In this document: positions 24,763 to 33,647 of the stretch, in pieces
Layout: each line of letters starts with the position of its first letter
Position numbering within the stretch: position 1 is the stretch's first letter
Assembly (NCBI RefSeq): GCF_037977235.1
Contig: NZ_CP150276.1
Span: 2,604,001-2,668,000 of the forward strand
Reading direction: 5' to 3'
Origin: Paenibacillus sp. FSL K6-0276
GTDB lineage: Bacteria > Bacillota > Bacilli > Paenibacillales > Paenibacillaceae
DNA: 64,000 bases
Translations under genes and position numbers: made by a program
Notes under the pieces: generated by a model
Databases searched by the model: none
What the model was told of the DNA's origin: nothing
What the model saw: the letters and a program-made list of their open reading frames with translations, nothing else

Positions 24763-26004
24763 ATGAGTGGTATGCTTGGTCGGCTACGCAAGGGATATGG
24801 GAAAAAGCTGCGATCACTTCACACCTGGAACGGCTGGATCGTCGTGATATTGGCCTTGACGGGGCTTGTGCTAGTAGGTGGTTTCTGGCGAGGTTTCCTT
24901 GGTGAAGGCAGAGTATGGATTAAAGGCTTGCATATTGTGATAGGAATCGCATCTATCTTTCCAGTTATCTATTATCTTCTGCTGGCAAGTAAACATTGGA
25001 AACAGCTAAAGGAGAAACCTTGGCAGCGTTTCAATGTACTTGTCGTGCTCTTCTTGTTGCTCGGTTGGTTCGTTTCAGGAGTGTTGTTGTGGCAGTTCCG
25101 TAGGGTGGGACCGCATGTATCTAACTTTGCTTTGATCATTCATGATGTATTGACATGGGCGGGTCTGCCTTACATTATCTATCACTCGCTGACTCGTGTG
25201 AAATGGCTGAAGGAGCCGAATCGCCGGACTATAAAGAATGGGAGTGAGTTGAGCACCAATTCGACACATCAGGATACACCACAGCCGGTCTATACACGTA
25301 GAGCGTTCATTCGGGGGACGATCGGCGTAGGGCTTGCCATTACAATCGGTCCGTCATTTATAAAATGGCTCGGCGGCTCGATTGGAAATATCGGTGGTAG
25401 TGAAACGATCGATAAATTAATCGAGAATAATCGCAATCAATTGTTACCTGCACCCCAGCCGCTATCTGCATCGTCACCGCCACTTGGAGGTGGGGCGCAG
25501 GGGCAATTCCGAGTCTATACAGTAACCCCCATTCCGGAGTTCACGAACGATAATTGGTCCTTTAAGGTAGATGGACTTGTTGATCAGAGCTTTACGTGGA
25601 ATTGGGAGCAATTCGTTCAATTACAACGGACGGTTCAAGTGAGTGATTTTCACTGTGTGACAGGTTGGTCCGTCTACAAGAATACCTGGGAGGGCATCAA
25701 GCTGAAGGATCTTCTACAACAGGCTGGTGTGAAGTCCACAGCAAAGACGGTGAAATTCTACTCAGGGGATGGGGTATATACAGATACTCTTACGCTGGAG
25801 CAAGCGGATATGGACGATGTTATGGTCGCGGTCATGCATGATGGGAAACCGATACCTAGCGATCTCGGCGGACCCGTTCGGCTAATTGTACCGAAAATGT
25901 TCGCTTACAAGTCAGTGAAGTGGCTGAATCGGATCGAATTGATCGAGGGAGAGCATACGGGATACTGGGAGCAACGTGGATATTCGAATGACGCTTGGGT
26001 ATAA
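24763..26004 (+). CDS. Membrane molybdopterin-dependent oxidoreductase (sulfite-oxidase fold) with cytochrome-b-like N-domain
   Basis: 413 aa. Residues 20-150 hold four membrane helices with His residues (LRSLHTWNGW, GLHIVIGI, ALIIHDVLTW, IIYHSL), suited to haem ligation. At about residue 183 a twin-arginine-like motif (YTRRAFIRG) precedes another hydrophobic stretch (TIGVGLAITIGPSFI). From about 245 to the end lies the oxidoreductase domain, with SDFHCVTGWSVYKNTWEG (the Cys that binds molybdenum) and GGPVRLIVPKMFAYKSVKWL. It should pass electrons between quinone and an outside substrate. The internal RR motif suggests dual Sec and Tat insertion. A terminator closes this single gene. Confidence 0.88.
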   Translation: MSGMLGRLRKGYGKKLRSLHTWNGWIVVILALTGLVLVGGFWRGFLGEGRVWIKGLHIVIGIASIFPVIYYLLLASKHWKQLKEKPWQRFNVLVVLFLLLGWFVSGVLLWQFRRVGPHVSNFALIIHDVLTWAGLPYIIYHSLTRVKWLKEPNRRTIKNGSELSTNSTHQDTPQPVYTRRAFIRGTIGVGLAITIGPSFIKWLGGSIGNIGGSETIDKLIENNRNQLLPAPQPLSASSPPLGGGAQGQFRVYTVTPIPEFTNDNWSFKVDGLVDQSFTWNWEQFVQLQRTVQVSDFHCVTGWSVYKNTWEGIKLKDLLQQAGVKSTAKTVKFYSGDGVYTDTLTLEQADMDDVMVAVMHDGKPIPSDLGGPVRLIVPKMFAYKSVKWLNRIELIEGEHTGYWEQRGYSNDAWV

Positions 26005-26016
26005 ATAAGTTTTTTT

Positions 26017-26051
26017 ACCTTAATGGGCTTTGCGCCTGTTAAGGTTTTTTT
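26017..26051 (+). terminator. Terminator after the molybdopterin oxidoreductase gene
   Basis: ACCTTAATGGGC pairs with GCCTGTTAAGGT, followed by seven T. Confidence 0.9.
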
Positions 26052-26189
26052 GTGATTACGGACGTAATAACAGAAAAACTTCCATATATATAGAAGTGAA
26101 TTAGAGCTGCTGTATATATGATCTACGCAATATTAGTTGAACTTAAGATTTTTCTATTAAGGTAAGTACGTGACTGCGGTGAATGTTTG

Positions 26190-26340
26190 GACTTCCGACC
26201 GCTGTTGTCCCCAGATTTCTTGATCATATACCCTGTTTCACGGTTGAAATCCGGTGACAACCTATGCTTCCGAAGCGAGCTTTCCTACAGAAAGCTTTCA
26301 GGCGGGCGCTATCGCTCCTACAGTTCCAACCTTCCCCTCC
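26190..26340. repeat. Structured intergenic element with several inverted repeats
   Basis: GTTGTCCCCAGATTTC and GAAATCCGGTGACAAC form a 16-bp inverted repeat with two mismatches around a 30-nt loop. A second hairpin, GAGCTTTC/GAAAGCTTTC, and a C+T-rich tail follow. The element fills the otherwise empty stretch before the XpaC-VWA-TelA genes. Its look is that of a dispersed, mobile-type repeat; no coding frame is supported. Confidence 0.55.
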
Positions 26341-26413
26341 GCCACCCTTTCTTTTTAGAATGTTTTAAGTCCAACGTATATAATTTGTTTTTCGTATGCG
26401 TTAGGAGGTGTGT

Positions 26414-27160
26414 ATGTTGAAAGGTGCAAAATTCATAAAGCTGCTGGGGCTTATAGTTAGCGTGGTGTTACTGAATATTATAGTCTTGTCACCAGGGTTA
26501 TTAGGGGTCGAAATTGGGGGAGTAAGTGTTTTAGAGACTTCCTTTGGCGTGACATTAGTAGTGATTAGTCTTCTTGTTGTCCTTTATGGAAGTTATAATT
26601 TGTTGTTTAAATCTTCGGTGGTTCCACCTGTAAAAGAGATAAAGACGCATGAGGATTATATATCAGCACTCACGCAATACAGAAATGTAAAGGTGCTGAA
26701 GAAGGACATTAGTCTGGCTTTGGATCAGGTAACTCGGATGGAGAAGAAGAAAAATACGTTAGTGGTTGTCCTTAGTCAGAGATTTGAGCAGACGGAGCTA
26801 AGCTTCAAGAAGTTTGGTGCGGTCAGTTATGAAGTAGAGAAGCTTTTCTATCTGAATATCCGAGGAATACTTAATAAGTTAAGTGTTTTTGATGCTTCGG
26901 AATTCTCCCTTTTTGCCAGTCAGCAGAGACCTGCGCAGTTCTCGGATAAATTGGTGCAGAAAAAAACGGCGCTATACAATGAATACTTGGCTTATGTAAC
27001 AGGGTATCTCGGAGCAAACGAAGAAATTCTGCTGAAGTTAGATCAATTACTACTCGAAATATCGCTACTGGACAGTACGAATTATAAAGATGTTGAAGAT
27101 ATGCCATGTATGAAGGAGATCGATGAATTGATCAAACAGACGAAATTCTATAAGCAATGA
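26414..27160 (+). CDS. XpaC-like membrane protein of the VWA/TelA module
   Basis: 248 aa from the ATG at 26414, 5-6 nt after AGGAGG; a GTG at 26408 overlaps the site. Two N-terminal membrane helices (KLLGLIVSVVLLNIIVL and VTLVVISLLVVLYGSYNLL) are followed by a cytoplasmic helical domain. That domain opens VPPVKEIKTHEDYISALTQY and carries long coiled segments. The layout, and a TelA gene two places downstream, fit XpaC (5-bromo-4-chloroindolyl phosphate hydrolysis) proteins, which travel with TelA. The family name is historical; the biochemical role is unknown. The gene ends 13 nt before the VWA gene and surely shares its transcript. Confidence 0.7.
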   Translation: MLKGAKFIKLLGLIVSVVLLNIIVLSPGLLGVEIGGVSVLETSFGVTLVVISLLVVLYGSYNLLFKSSVVPPVKEIKTHEDYISALTQYRNVKVLKKDISLALDQVTRMEKKKNTLVVVLSQRFEQTELSFKKFGAVSYEVEKLFYLNIRGILNKLSVFDASEFSLFASQQRPAQFSDKLVQKKTALYNEYLAYVTGYLGANEEILLKLDQLLLEISLLDSTNYKDVEDMPCMKEIDELIKQTKFYKQ

Positions 27161-27173
27161 AAGGAAGATGTGT

Positions 27174-28862
27174 ATGGCTAGGAAAGGGAGAACATTTGTA
27201 GCACTTGGGATTATAACAGTAGTCGTTTTTGCTCTTGTTTATTTTGGGATCACTTTAACCTCTAATTTAGGCAAAACCACTAGTGAGGTCTCGTCAGAAG
27301 ATGCAGGGAAACGACTGGATAAACTTTATAAAAAGATTAAAGTAGATACCGCGGAGCAAGTCAAAGGTCAAATCGACCTCGATCCTGTAGCGATTGGTGA
27401 TTCCTTACCGGATATTTCTAAGTTTCCTATATCAGTAACCAATACAACGGATAGCTTTGTCGAAATCTTCTCATCCACAGAGAAATCTGGTACAGGTAAT
27501 GATGGATGGTTGAATGAAGTGGCGACAGATTTCAATAATTCCAATATTGAGGTGAACGGAATACCTGCTTCGGTTAAGATTCGCAATATTGCTTCAGGTA
27601 CAGCGACGGATTACATAAGGTCTGGTAAATATATACCAGATGCTTTCACACCATCCAATGAGTTATGGGGCGAGATGGTAAAAGCGAACGGAATTAACAC
27701 GCAGCTTATAACTAATCGTCTTATTGGCAATGTAGCCGGTATTGTTACGAATAAAACGAAATATGATGAGTTAGTCGAGAAGTACGGTTCTTTAAACGTC
27801 AAGACGATTACAGATGCGATAGCAAATAATGAATTATCTATGGGCTATACAGATCCTTTTGCTAGCTCAACAGGTTTGAACTTTCTTGTGACTGCCCTTG
27901 GGACGTTTGACAGCTCTGATTTGCTTGGAGAACAAGCGGTTCAGGGCTTTGAGAAATTCCAAGCGAATGTACCTTTTATCGCGTCGACTACTTTACAAAT
28001 GCGTGATGCGGCTAAAACTGGGAAGCTGGATGCTTTTGTCTTAGAGTACCAAATTTACGCAAATGCGCCCGAACTAAAGGGTAGTTATGTATTTACTCCT
28101 TTTGGTGTAAGGCATGACAGCCCCCTTTACGCATTAGGTGATCTACCACAAGAGAAGCTGGACATTATTAAGAAATTTGCGGAGTTTGTTGAACAGGATA
28201 AATATCAGCGTTTGGGTGAGGAAAAAGGTTTTAACGGACTAAATGACTATCATTCGGAGGTTAATCCAGTGGATGGCAGTCTATTATCCTCGGCACAAAA
28301 GTTGTGGAAGGAGAAGAAAAACGGCAATAAGCCAATTGCGGCAGTATTTGTAGCTGATGTCTCAGGTAGCATGAACGGGGAGCCTTTAAATCGCTTAAAG
28401 CAATCATTATTAACGGGACAGAAGTACTTGGGCAAGGATAATAGTATTGGTTTTGTTTCCTATTCCGACAACGTTACGATAAACCTTCCTATTGGTAAGT
28501 ACGACACGAATCAGCAGTCGATGTTTGTAGGGGCGATAGATAGTCTTCAGGCGAATGGGGGGACAGCGACTTTTGATGGAATTGTGGTGGCACTCAAAAT
28601 GCTTCAAGACGAAATGAAGATAAACCCGGAAATCAAACCTTTAATCTTTGTATTAAGCGATGGAGAGACGAATGAAGGTCATTCACTGAATGATATCAGA
28701 GGCTTAATTGAAACCTACAAAATTCCGATTTACACCATTGGCTACAACGCAAATATTAAAGCACTGGAGAGCATTTCAAGTATTAATGAAGCGGCTAACA
28801 TCAACGCGGATACAGACGACGTAGTCTATAAAATCGGAAACCTGCTTAATGTTCAAATGTAA
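27174..28862 (+). CDS. Membrane-anchored fusion of a solute-binding-like domain and a VWA domain
   Basis: 562 aa from the ATG at 27174, 6 nt after AAGGAAG. One N-terminal helix (TFVALGIITVVVFALVYFGI) anchors it outside the cell. Residues about 95-360 resemble a type 2 periplasmic-binding fold (SFVEIFSSTEKSG, DGWLNEVATDFNN, PDAFTPSNELWGEMVK, GYTDPFASSTGLNF). Residues about 385-560 are a VWA domain with a complete metal-ion site: VADVSGSM, GGTATFDG and LSDGETN. So a ligand-binding lobe is joined to a metal-dependent protein-binding lobe. It lies between the XpaC-like and TelA genes. It probably senses or captures something outside and passes the state to partners; this is inference. Confidence 0.88.
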   Translation: MARKGRTFVALGIITVVVFALVYFGITLTSNLGKTTSEVSSEDAGKRLDKLYKKIKVDTAEQVKGQIDLDPVAIGDSLPDISKFPISVTNTTDSFVEIFSSTEKSGTGNDGWLNEVATDFNNSNIEVNGIPASVKIRNIASGTATDYIRSGKYIPDAFTPSNELWGEMVKANGINTQLITNRLIGNVAGIVTNKTKYDELVEKYGSLNVKTITDAIANNELSMGYTDPFASSTGLNFLVTALGTFDSSDLLGEQAVQGFEKFQANVPFIASTTLQMRDAAKTGKLDAFVLEYQIYANAPELKGSYVFTPFGVRHDSPLYALGDLPQEKLDIIKKFAEFVEQDKYQRLGEEKGFNGLNDYHSEVNPVDGSLLSSAQKLWKEKKNGNKPIAAVFVADVSGSMNGEPLNRLKQSLLTGQKYLGKDNSIGFVSYSDNVTINLPIGKYDTNQQSMFVGAIDSLQANGGTATFDGIVVALKMLQDEMKINPEIKPLIFVLSDGETNEGHSLNDIRGLIETYKIPIYTIGYNANIKALESISSINEAANINADTDDVVYKIGNLLNVQM

Positions 28863-28886
28863 GTTACAACTTTTAGGAGGGGTTCT

Positions 28887-30026
28887 ATGTCTTTTACTAT
28901 GGAAGTGGTAAGTCCGGAGAAATTGAAATCGGCGATTGAAGAACAGGTTAAACCTGAGCCAGAGGAAGTAACGCAACTGAAGGAAATGGCGATAACTAAT
29001 GTCTCGACGATCTTGGAGCTTGATTTAGAATCTTTGGATAAACGAAAAGAGGTCCTTCAATCCATCGATAGCTTCGGGATGAGCACCATGAGATCATCTT
29101 CAGATAAGAACTCCCTTTTGCAAGTTTCGGTAGGGAATTTATCAAAGACTGGGGATGAAGGGGGTCAAGTAGCCAAGGGTTTAACAGAACTCAACCTTCA
29201 GTTGAAAGATCTGGACCCAAGTGCAGTGGATTTTGCCAAAAGTGGTCTTCTAGGGAAGTTCTTTAACCCATTGCGGAGTTATTTTGCGAAGTATCAAAAA
29301 GCAGATGCTGTAATCTCAGATATTATCATTTCTTTAGATAAAGGCAAAACCGTATTGAAAAATGATAACACTACATTAGAGTTTGAGCAGCAATCGCTTA
29401 GAGAGCTCACTAAAAAACTGCAGAAGGAAATTCAACTCGGTATGCTGATGGATCAGGAGATTGAGGCTCAACTAGAAGCAGCCAAGCTTCGGAATGAGTC
29501 CGAAGAAAGGGTAAGGTTCATAACAGAGGAGGTGTTGTTTCCTCTGCGTCAGCGTGTGATGGATCTGCAACAGATGCTGGTAGTGAATCAGCAAGGAATC
29601 ATGGCCATTGAAGTGGTTATAAGAAATAATAAAGAGCTAATTAGAGGGGTGGACAGAGCTAGAAATGTTACGGTTTCAGCTCTGAAAATTTCCGTTACTG
29701 TAGCAAGTGCACTCTATAATCAACGAATCGTTCTGAAAAAGATTGAACTCCTAAATCAAACGACCAACACGCTAATAAGCGGCACTTCAAAAATGTTGAA
29801 AGATCAGGGGGCGGCAATCCATAAGCAATCTCTTGAATCTAGTATCTCGGTAGATACACTAAAACAGGCATTCACTGATGTATTATCGGCTTTAGATTCA
29901 ATTAGCACGTATAAGCAGGAAGCACTCCCTAAAATGCGCGAAACCATTAACCAGTTCATAGAGCTGGCAGATAGCGGAGAACAGCAGATCGTGCGGCTGG
30001 AGAAGGGGAATAAGCTGGGGTTGTAG
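28887..30026 (+). CDS. TelA-family toxic-anion-resistance protein
   Basis: 379 aa, preceded by TTAGGAGGGG. The protein is almost wholly helical and coiled coil, with no membrane segment. The TelA core is seen in DKGKTVLKNDNTTLEFEQQ, LQKEIQLGMLMDQEIE, FPLRQRVMDLQQMLVVNQQG and VIRNNKELIRGVDRARNVT. TelA proteins are linked to tellurite and envelope-stress tolerance, but their mechanism is unresolved. It is the last gene of the three-gene module, 24 nt after the VWA gene, and a terminator follows, so all three are co-transcribed. Confidence 0.9.
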   Translation: MSFTMEVVSPEKLKSAIEEQVKPEPEEVTQLKEMAITNVSTILELDLESLDKRKEVLQSIDSFGMSTMRSSSDKNSLLQVSVGNLSKTGDEGGQVAKGLTELNLQLKDLDPSAVDFAKSGLLGKFFNPLRSYFAKYQKADAVISDIIISLDKGKTVLKNDNTTLEFEQQSLRELTKKLQKEIQLGMLMDQEIEAQLEAAKLRNESEERVRFITEEVLFPLRQRVMDLQQMLVVNQQGIMAIEVVIRNNKELIRGVDRARNVTVSALKISVTVASALYNQRIVLKKIELLNQTTNTLISGTSKMLKDQGAAIHKQSLESSISVDTLKQAFTDVLSALDSISTYKQEALPKMRETINQFIELADSGEQQIVRLEKGNKLGL

Positions 30027-30041
30027 AATAGTTTGAACAAT

Positions 30042-30071
30042 GGAGTGCGTAGAACTTACGCACTTTTTTTA
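30042..30071 (+). terminator. Terminator of the XpaC-VWA-TelA operon
   Basis: AGTGCGTA pairs with TACGCACT, followed by seven T. Confidence 0.9.
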
Positions 30072-30178
30072 CGTAAATGTAAGGATGCACACGAACAAGA
30101 GTATGAAGAGAGGATGGAAAAAAGGCAATAGGATGCCCGGGACTTATTGAAAAAAATTTAAAGCTTGAGTGACAAGAA

Positions 30179-31415
30179 TTAAGAGCCTTCTGGCTCCGAA
30201 TCAAGCTGCACATTGTAGCCCAAAGATGCTAATTGTTTGACTAACCGTCTTGCTCTGACGTGCTGATTCAGATGATCCAAGTAATCTACACCTAGTTCTA
30301 CATAAGGTTGCTGTCGAAGGAGCATGTGATAAATCATGGTGAGCATCTTGTGTGCCGTTGCAATCAGCGCCTTTTTCTTACCACGACGGGCAGCTAACTT
30401 CCAGTACTTCGAAGCTAAATACGTTTTTTTCGTTCGGGATGCCGCCCACGCGGACTCGGCAAGGATGGATTTTAGGTGTGGGTTGCCATGGAGGATACGT
30501 GAGGACTTTTTTTTCCAGCACTTTCGTAGTTGCCAGGGGATAAACCGGCCCAAGAAGCCAAGTGGCGCTCGGAATGAAACTGAAGCATGTCCGCACCGAT
30601 CTCAGCTAAAATGGCGGAAGCGGCAGTCACATCCACGCCTGGAAGAGTTCGGAGAATTTCGATTTCGACACGATAGGGTGCTAAATGTGAGTCTATGGTT
30701 TCATCGAAGTCCTGAATGGAATGCTCCAGGTGAGTAAGATGCTGCCAGGATTGAGCGAGAAGAAAACGATGATGGGAAGAAAGTTTACCTTGCAGTGCAT
30801 CCATGAGTTGGGGGACTTTGTTCTTGATTTGTCCCTTGACGAGGGAACGTACGGATTCCTTATCCAGTCTGCCATTGTCCATGAGTTGGCGGAGCAAGGC
30901 GCGTCCCGTCACACCAAACACGTCGGAGATTACGGAAGCAAGTTTGATGCCAGCAGATTCCAGTACCTTCTGGATACGATTTTTTTCTGCGGTCATGTGA
31001 TGAACCAACTTCTTCCGATGGCGCGTAAGTTCGCGAAGTTCCCGGCTTGAGGCGGAACGAAGCTGCCTTCAATAAGGCCGGAGCGAAGGAGTTTGGCGAT
31101 CCATTCCGCGTCGGAGATATCTGTTTTACGTCCAGGAACATTCTTGATACGCTGAGCATTGGCGAGTCTAATCTCACAAGACTGTTCGAGCACATGATAA
31201 ACAGGCTTCCAATAAACCCCTGTACTTTCCATAGCCACGTGGGTGCAGGAAGCAGCTTGAATCCAGGCCTCAAGCTCATGCAAGCCCTTGGACATTGTTG
31301 AAAAGGTGCGAATTTCTTTGTGGGGACGATCTTGGAGGTTGCCGCTTAAGAGACAAGCCACGACCGTATCCCGGTGGACGTCGAGTCCACAACAGTGTTC
31401 TAAAATTGCTTCCAT
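30179..31415 (-). pseudogene. IS110/IS116/IS902-type transposase with two frameshifts
   Basis: The start is MEAILEHCCGLDVHRDTVVA (31415), 8 nt after GGAGGG. The DEDD domain has GLDVHRDT, AMESTGVYWKP and KTDISDAEWIAKLLRSG. A 1-nt shift near 31049 moves the frame to ELRELTRHRKKLVHHM. The C-terminal domain has LRTLPGVDVTAASAILAEIG and SWAGLSPGNYESAGKK. A second shift falls in an A8 run (30507-30514), after which HGNPHLKSILAESAWAAS continues to the stop. About 410 residues in all, normal for the family. The A8 break might be slippage or a sequencing error, but the first is not in a homopolymer. Confidence 0.92.
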
Positions 31416-31610
31416 GAAATAACCCTCCAAACGAAATGTGTGGAGGGACAGAGTAGGCTGCTGAGAAAGTAAGGATTTTTTTACACGTGCTCATCCGAAG
31501 ATGGCGACAATGGGTTGTGCTCATGACCAGCCGTAGACGGTTTTTTGTACGGGGTTATACCACCATTAAAGACCTCGTGTTTCTTCTGTCCCTCTATTCA
31601 TAGAATAGAC
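31416..31610 (-). other. Noncoding left end of the IS110 element, candidate bridge-RNA region
   Basis: About 195 nt lie upstream of the transposase start. TCTGTCCCTC (31585-31594) and GAGGGACAGA (31443-31452) are an exact 10-bp inverted repeat that would close a roughly 150-nt RNA. GTGCTCAT occurs twice inside (31487 and 31517). In IS110-group elements this end encodes the bridge RNA that guides recombination (established). That this copy makes one is inference. Confidence 0.5.
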
Positions 31611-31725
31611 AGAAATGGTTGGATTAAGACATAGGTGGCAACGAGCAAATAACATTTTCATTCTGGGATGTGAACCGAGGCTCATGAAAGTTTTTTGTGG
31701 AATAGCTGAAGGGGAGGTGAAGAAC

Positions 31726-32703
31726 ATGTGGAGGCGGTTTCGTAAAATGGTGTTAGGTATTCTCCTCGTACTGGTGGTGCTAATAGGGATTGGAGCCTTG
31801 TATCAATGGTATGGTTCAACACAAGACAGAAAAGCTTATAGACCTGTTGGAAAACTGTATGAGGTAGAGGGCAACAAGATGCACCTTTATACGGAAGGCG
31901 AAGGCAATATTACAGTAGTCTTCGCTTCTGGATGGGGAACGGTAAATCCGTATGCTGATTTTTATCCTTTGTATGAAGGACTAAAGCAGCACGTAAAGAT
32001 TGCAGTGTATGATCGCTTCGGTTACGGCTACAGCGATGCGACGGACAGACCACGAGATATCGATACGATTACAGACGAAATTCATGAGCTCCTTAAAGTC
32101 TCCAAACAGAAGCCACCTTATTTATTTGTCGGTCACTCACTCGGCGCTCTAGAAACGATTCGGTACGCACAGCGCTTCCCGGAGGAAGTGAAGGGGATTG
32201 TGTTTATTGATGGTGGAAGTCCAGAATATTATAAAAAAAGCCCAGAGCTAACGGTTATTCCTTGGATATATAAGGGACTCCGAACGACAGGTATTCTGCG
32301 GATGTTATATCATTTCGATGGATTCGCGGCATGGGTATCTGACCAAAGTAACGGTGATAAGCTTTTGCCTGAGGGGCTAAAGGCACTAAATCGTAAAGGT
32401 ACATTACTCAAGATTGGAAACAGGAACATGGTGGATGAGTTACAACTAAGTCGAGAGAATGCCGAAGTCGTTATGACTGGTAGAAAGCCACTCCATATCC
32501 CCATTACCATTTTGACGGCTGACTATTTTGGCAAGCTGGATGAAGATCGATCATGGAAGGACAGTCAAGCGGAGTTTCCCGCTTGGTCCACCTCTGGGAA
32601 GAAAATCATCGTACAGGGCAGTTCTCACTATATTCATAGTTATCAGCCGGAAGTTGTTGTAGATGAGTTGCTTCGAATGGTAGAGAAGGGGGGAATAAAC
32701 TAG
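31726..32703 (+). CDS. Membrane-anchored alpha/beta hydrolase
   Basis: 325 aa from the ATG at 31726 (MWRRFRKMVLGILLVLVV), 8 nt after GGGGAGG; upstream extension to 31615 has no site. One N-terminal helix anchors it outside. The hydrolase fold has the oxyanion region FASGWGTVNPYADF, the nucleophile elbow GHSLGALE (Ser at about residue 140), a VFIDGGSPEYY strand, and the catalytic His in GSSHYIHSYQP. The substrate is unknown; esterase or lipase-type action is likely. It starts just outside the insertion element and is transcribed alone. Confidence 0.9.
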   Translation: MWRRFRKMVLGILLVLVVLIGIGALYQWYGSTQDRKAYRPVGKLYEVEGNKMHLYTEGEGNITVVFASGWGTVNPYADFYPLYEGLKQHVKIAVYDRFGYGYSDATDRPRDIDTITDEIHELLKVSKQKPPYLFVGHSLGALETIRYAQRFPEEVKGIVFIDGGSPEYYKKSPELTVIPWIYKGLRTTGILRMLYHFDGFAAWVSDQSNGDKLLPEGLKALNRKGTLLKIGNRNMVDELQLSRENAEVVMTGRKPLHIPITILTADYFGKLDEDRSWKDSQAEFPAWSTSGKKIIVQGSSHYIHSYQPEVVVDELLRMVEKGGIN

Positions 32704-32836
32704 GGCTGTAGCTATTTCTCGGTAAATCAATCCTAGCCTTTAGTCTGGTAAGACTCCGGTCTTAAGACTGTTTTGAGCCTTCTCTTAACCACGTATAATG
32801 AGATTAATTGATAACGTGAGAGGAAGGACATAAGAA

Positions 32837-33559
32837 ATGAACGATAAATTGTATACAATGCCGATCGGAGGGTTAGATTCCATGCAGATTCCCGTAGAAT
32901 CGAAATCACAATCTAAACCCGGCAAACGTCGAACAAGTCCCAAGACCTATCGGAGTATTTTGTATTTTATAATCTCTTTACCGATTACGATTGTATATTT
33001 CGTCTTTATGGTGACGGGGCTAGCGTTATCCATTGGGTTAACACCCATTTTCATCGGTATTCCCTTATTTTTCGCAGTAGCCAAAGGATTGGATTACATC
33101 GTACAATTTGAGCAAGAGTTAGTAAGATCATTGCTGGATATCCCTAGACCGAGTGAAGAGCGTAGAGCGGATATGAAGCAAGAGGGAGCAGGTTTTCTGC
33201 AACGGATGAAGTTAGGCTTTGATGGTGCAAAGTTTGCACGTAACATCATGCTGATTATGGGACGATTCGTATCAAGCATCATCTTCTTTTCACTAACGAT
33301 AACCGTCGTAGCGGCTGCGCTGGGTCTGATTACACTACCTGTGCTCCATCAGATTTTCCTGCAAACGATGGATTTGAACATTTTGGAGAATAGTGTATTT
33401 GCTTTATTTAATATCGACTGGACTTTATCACAGCAATATATATCTTATGTTGTAGCGGGACTTGTCTTCGCCCTGATCGCAAATTGGGTGATTCGAATGC
33501 TGATGGATGTACAGCGTAGAATGTTGTTTGTATCCTACGAGGAAGAACGTCAGTATTAA
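32837..33559 (+). CDS. Membrane protein with putative sensor domain (PF13796-like)
   Basis: 240 aa. A 40-residue charged N-tail precedes four hydrophobic segments (ILYFIISLPITIVYFVFMV, GLTPIFIGIPLFFAVAKGL, a pair at about 140-185, and ISYVVAGLVFALIANWVI). The layout of two helices, a cytoplasmic loop with an FEQELVRSLLDI motif, then two or three more helices matches the putative-sensor domain often fused to histidine kinases. Here it stands alone with no kinase. It may partner a kinase elsewhere. The promoter-like region upstream (TCTTAACC...TATAATG) is about 30 nt before the start region. Confidence 0.75.
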   Translation: MNDKLYTMPIGGLDSMQIPVESKSQSKPGKRRTSPKTYRSILYFIISLPITIVYFVFMVTGLALSIGLTPIFIGIPLFFAVAKGLDYIVQFEQELVRSLLDIPRPSEERRADMKQEGAGFLQRMKLGFDGAKFARNIMLIMGRFVSSIIFFSLTITVVAAALGLITLPVLHQIFLQTMDLNILENSVFALFNIDWTLSQQYISYVVAGLVFALIANWVIRMLMDVQRRMLFVSYEEERQY

Positions 33560-33563
33560 ATGG

Positions 33564-33600
33564 AAAAAAAGCGTAGCTCTTTGAGAGCTGCGCTTTTTTC
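33564..33600. terminator. Terminator after the sensor-domain gene
   Basis: AAAAAAAGCG...AGCTCT pairs with AGAGCT...CGCTTTTTT; A and T runs on both sides could serve the convergent phosphatase gene too. Confidence 0.9.
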
Positions 33601-33647
33601 CATTTTTATCTCTATTTGAATGAATTAGTTCATCGCTCAACAAGTTA

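Larger units (their letters stand above)
30072..31610 (-). mobile_element. IS110-family insertion sequence, transposase broken
   Basis: The transposase remnant fills 30179-31415 on the minus strand. About 195 nt upstream of it (31416-31610) and about 100 nt downstream are noncoding, and neighbouring genes resume outside. IS110 elements have no long terminal inverted repeats, so the outer limits are approximate. The element sits between the TelA operon and a hydrolase gene. Confidence 0.75.

Noticed and set aside
30336-30737. Plus-strand frames across the IS110 transposase
   Set aside because: They run antisense to clear transposase motifs.
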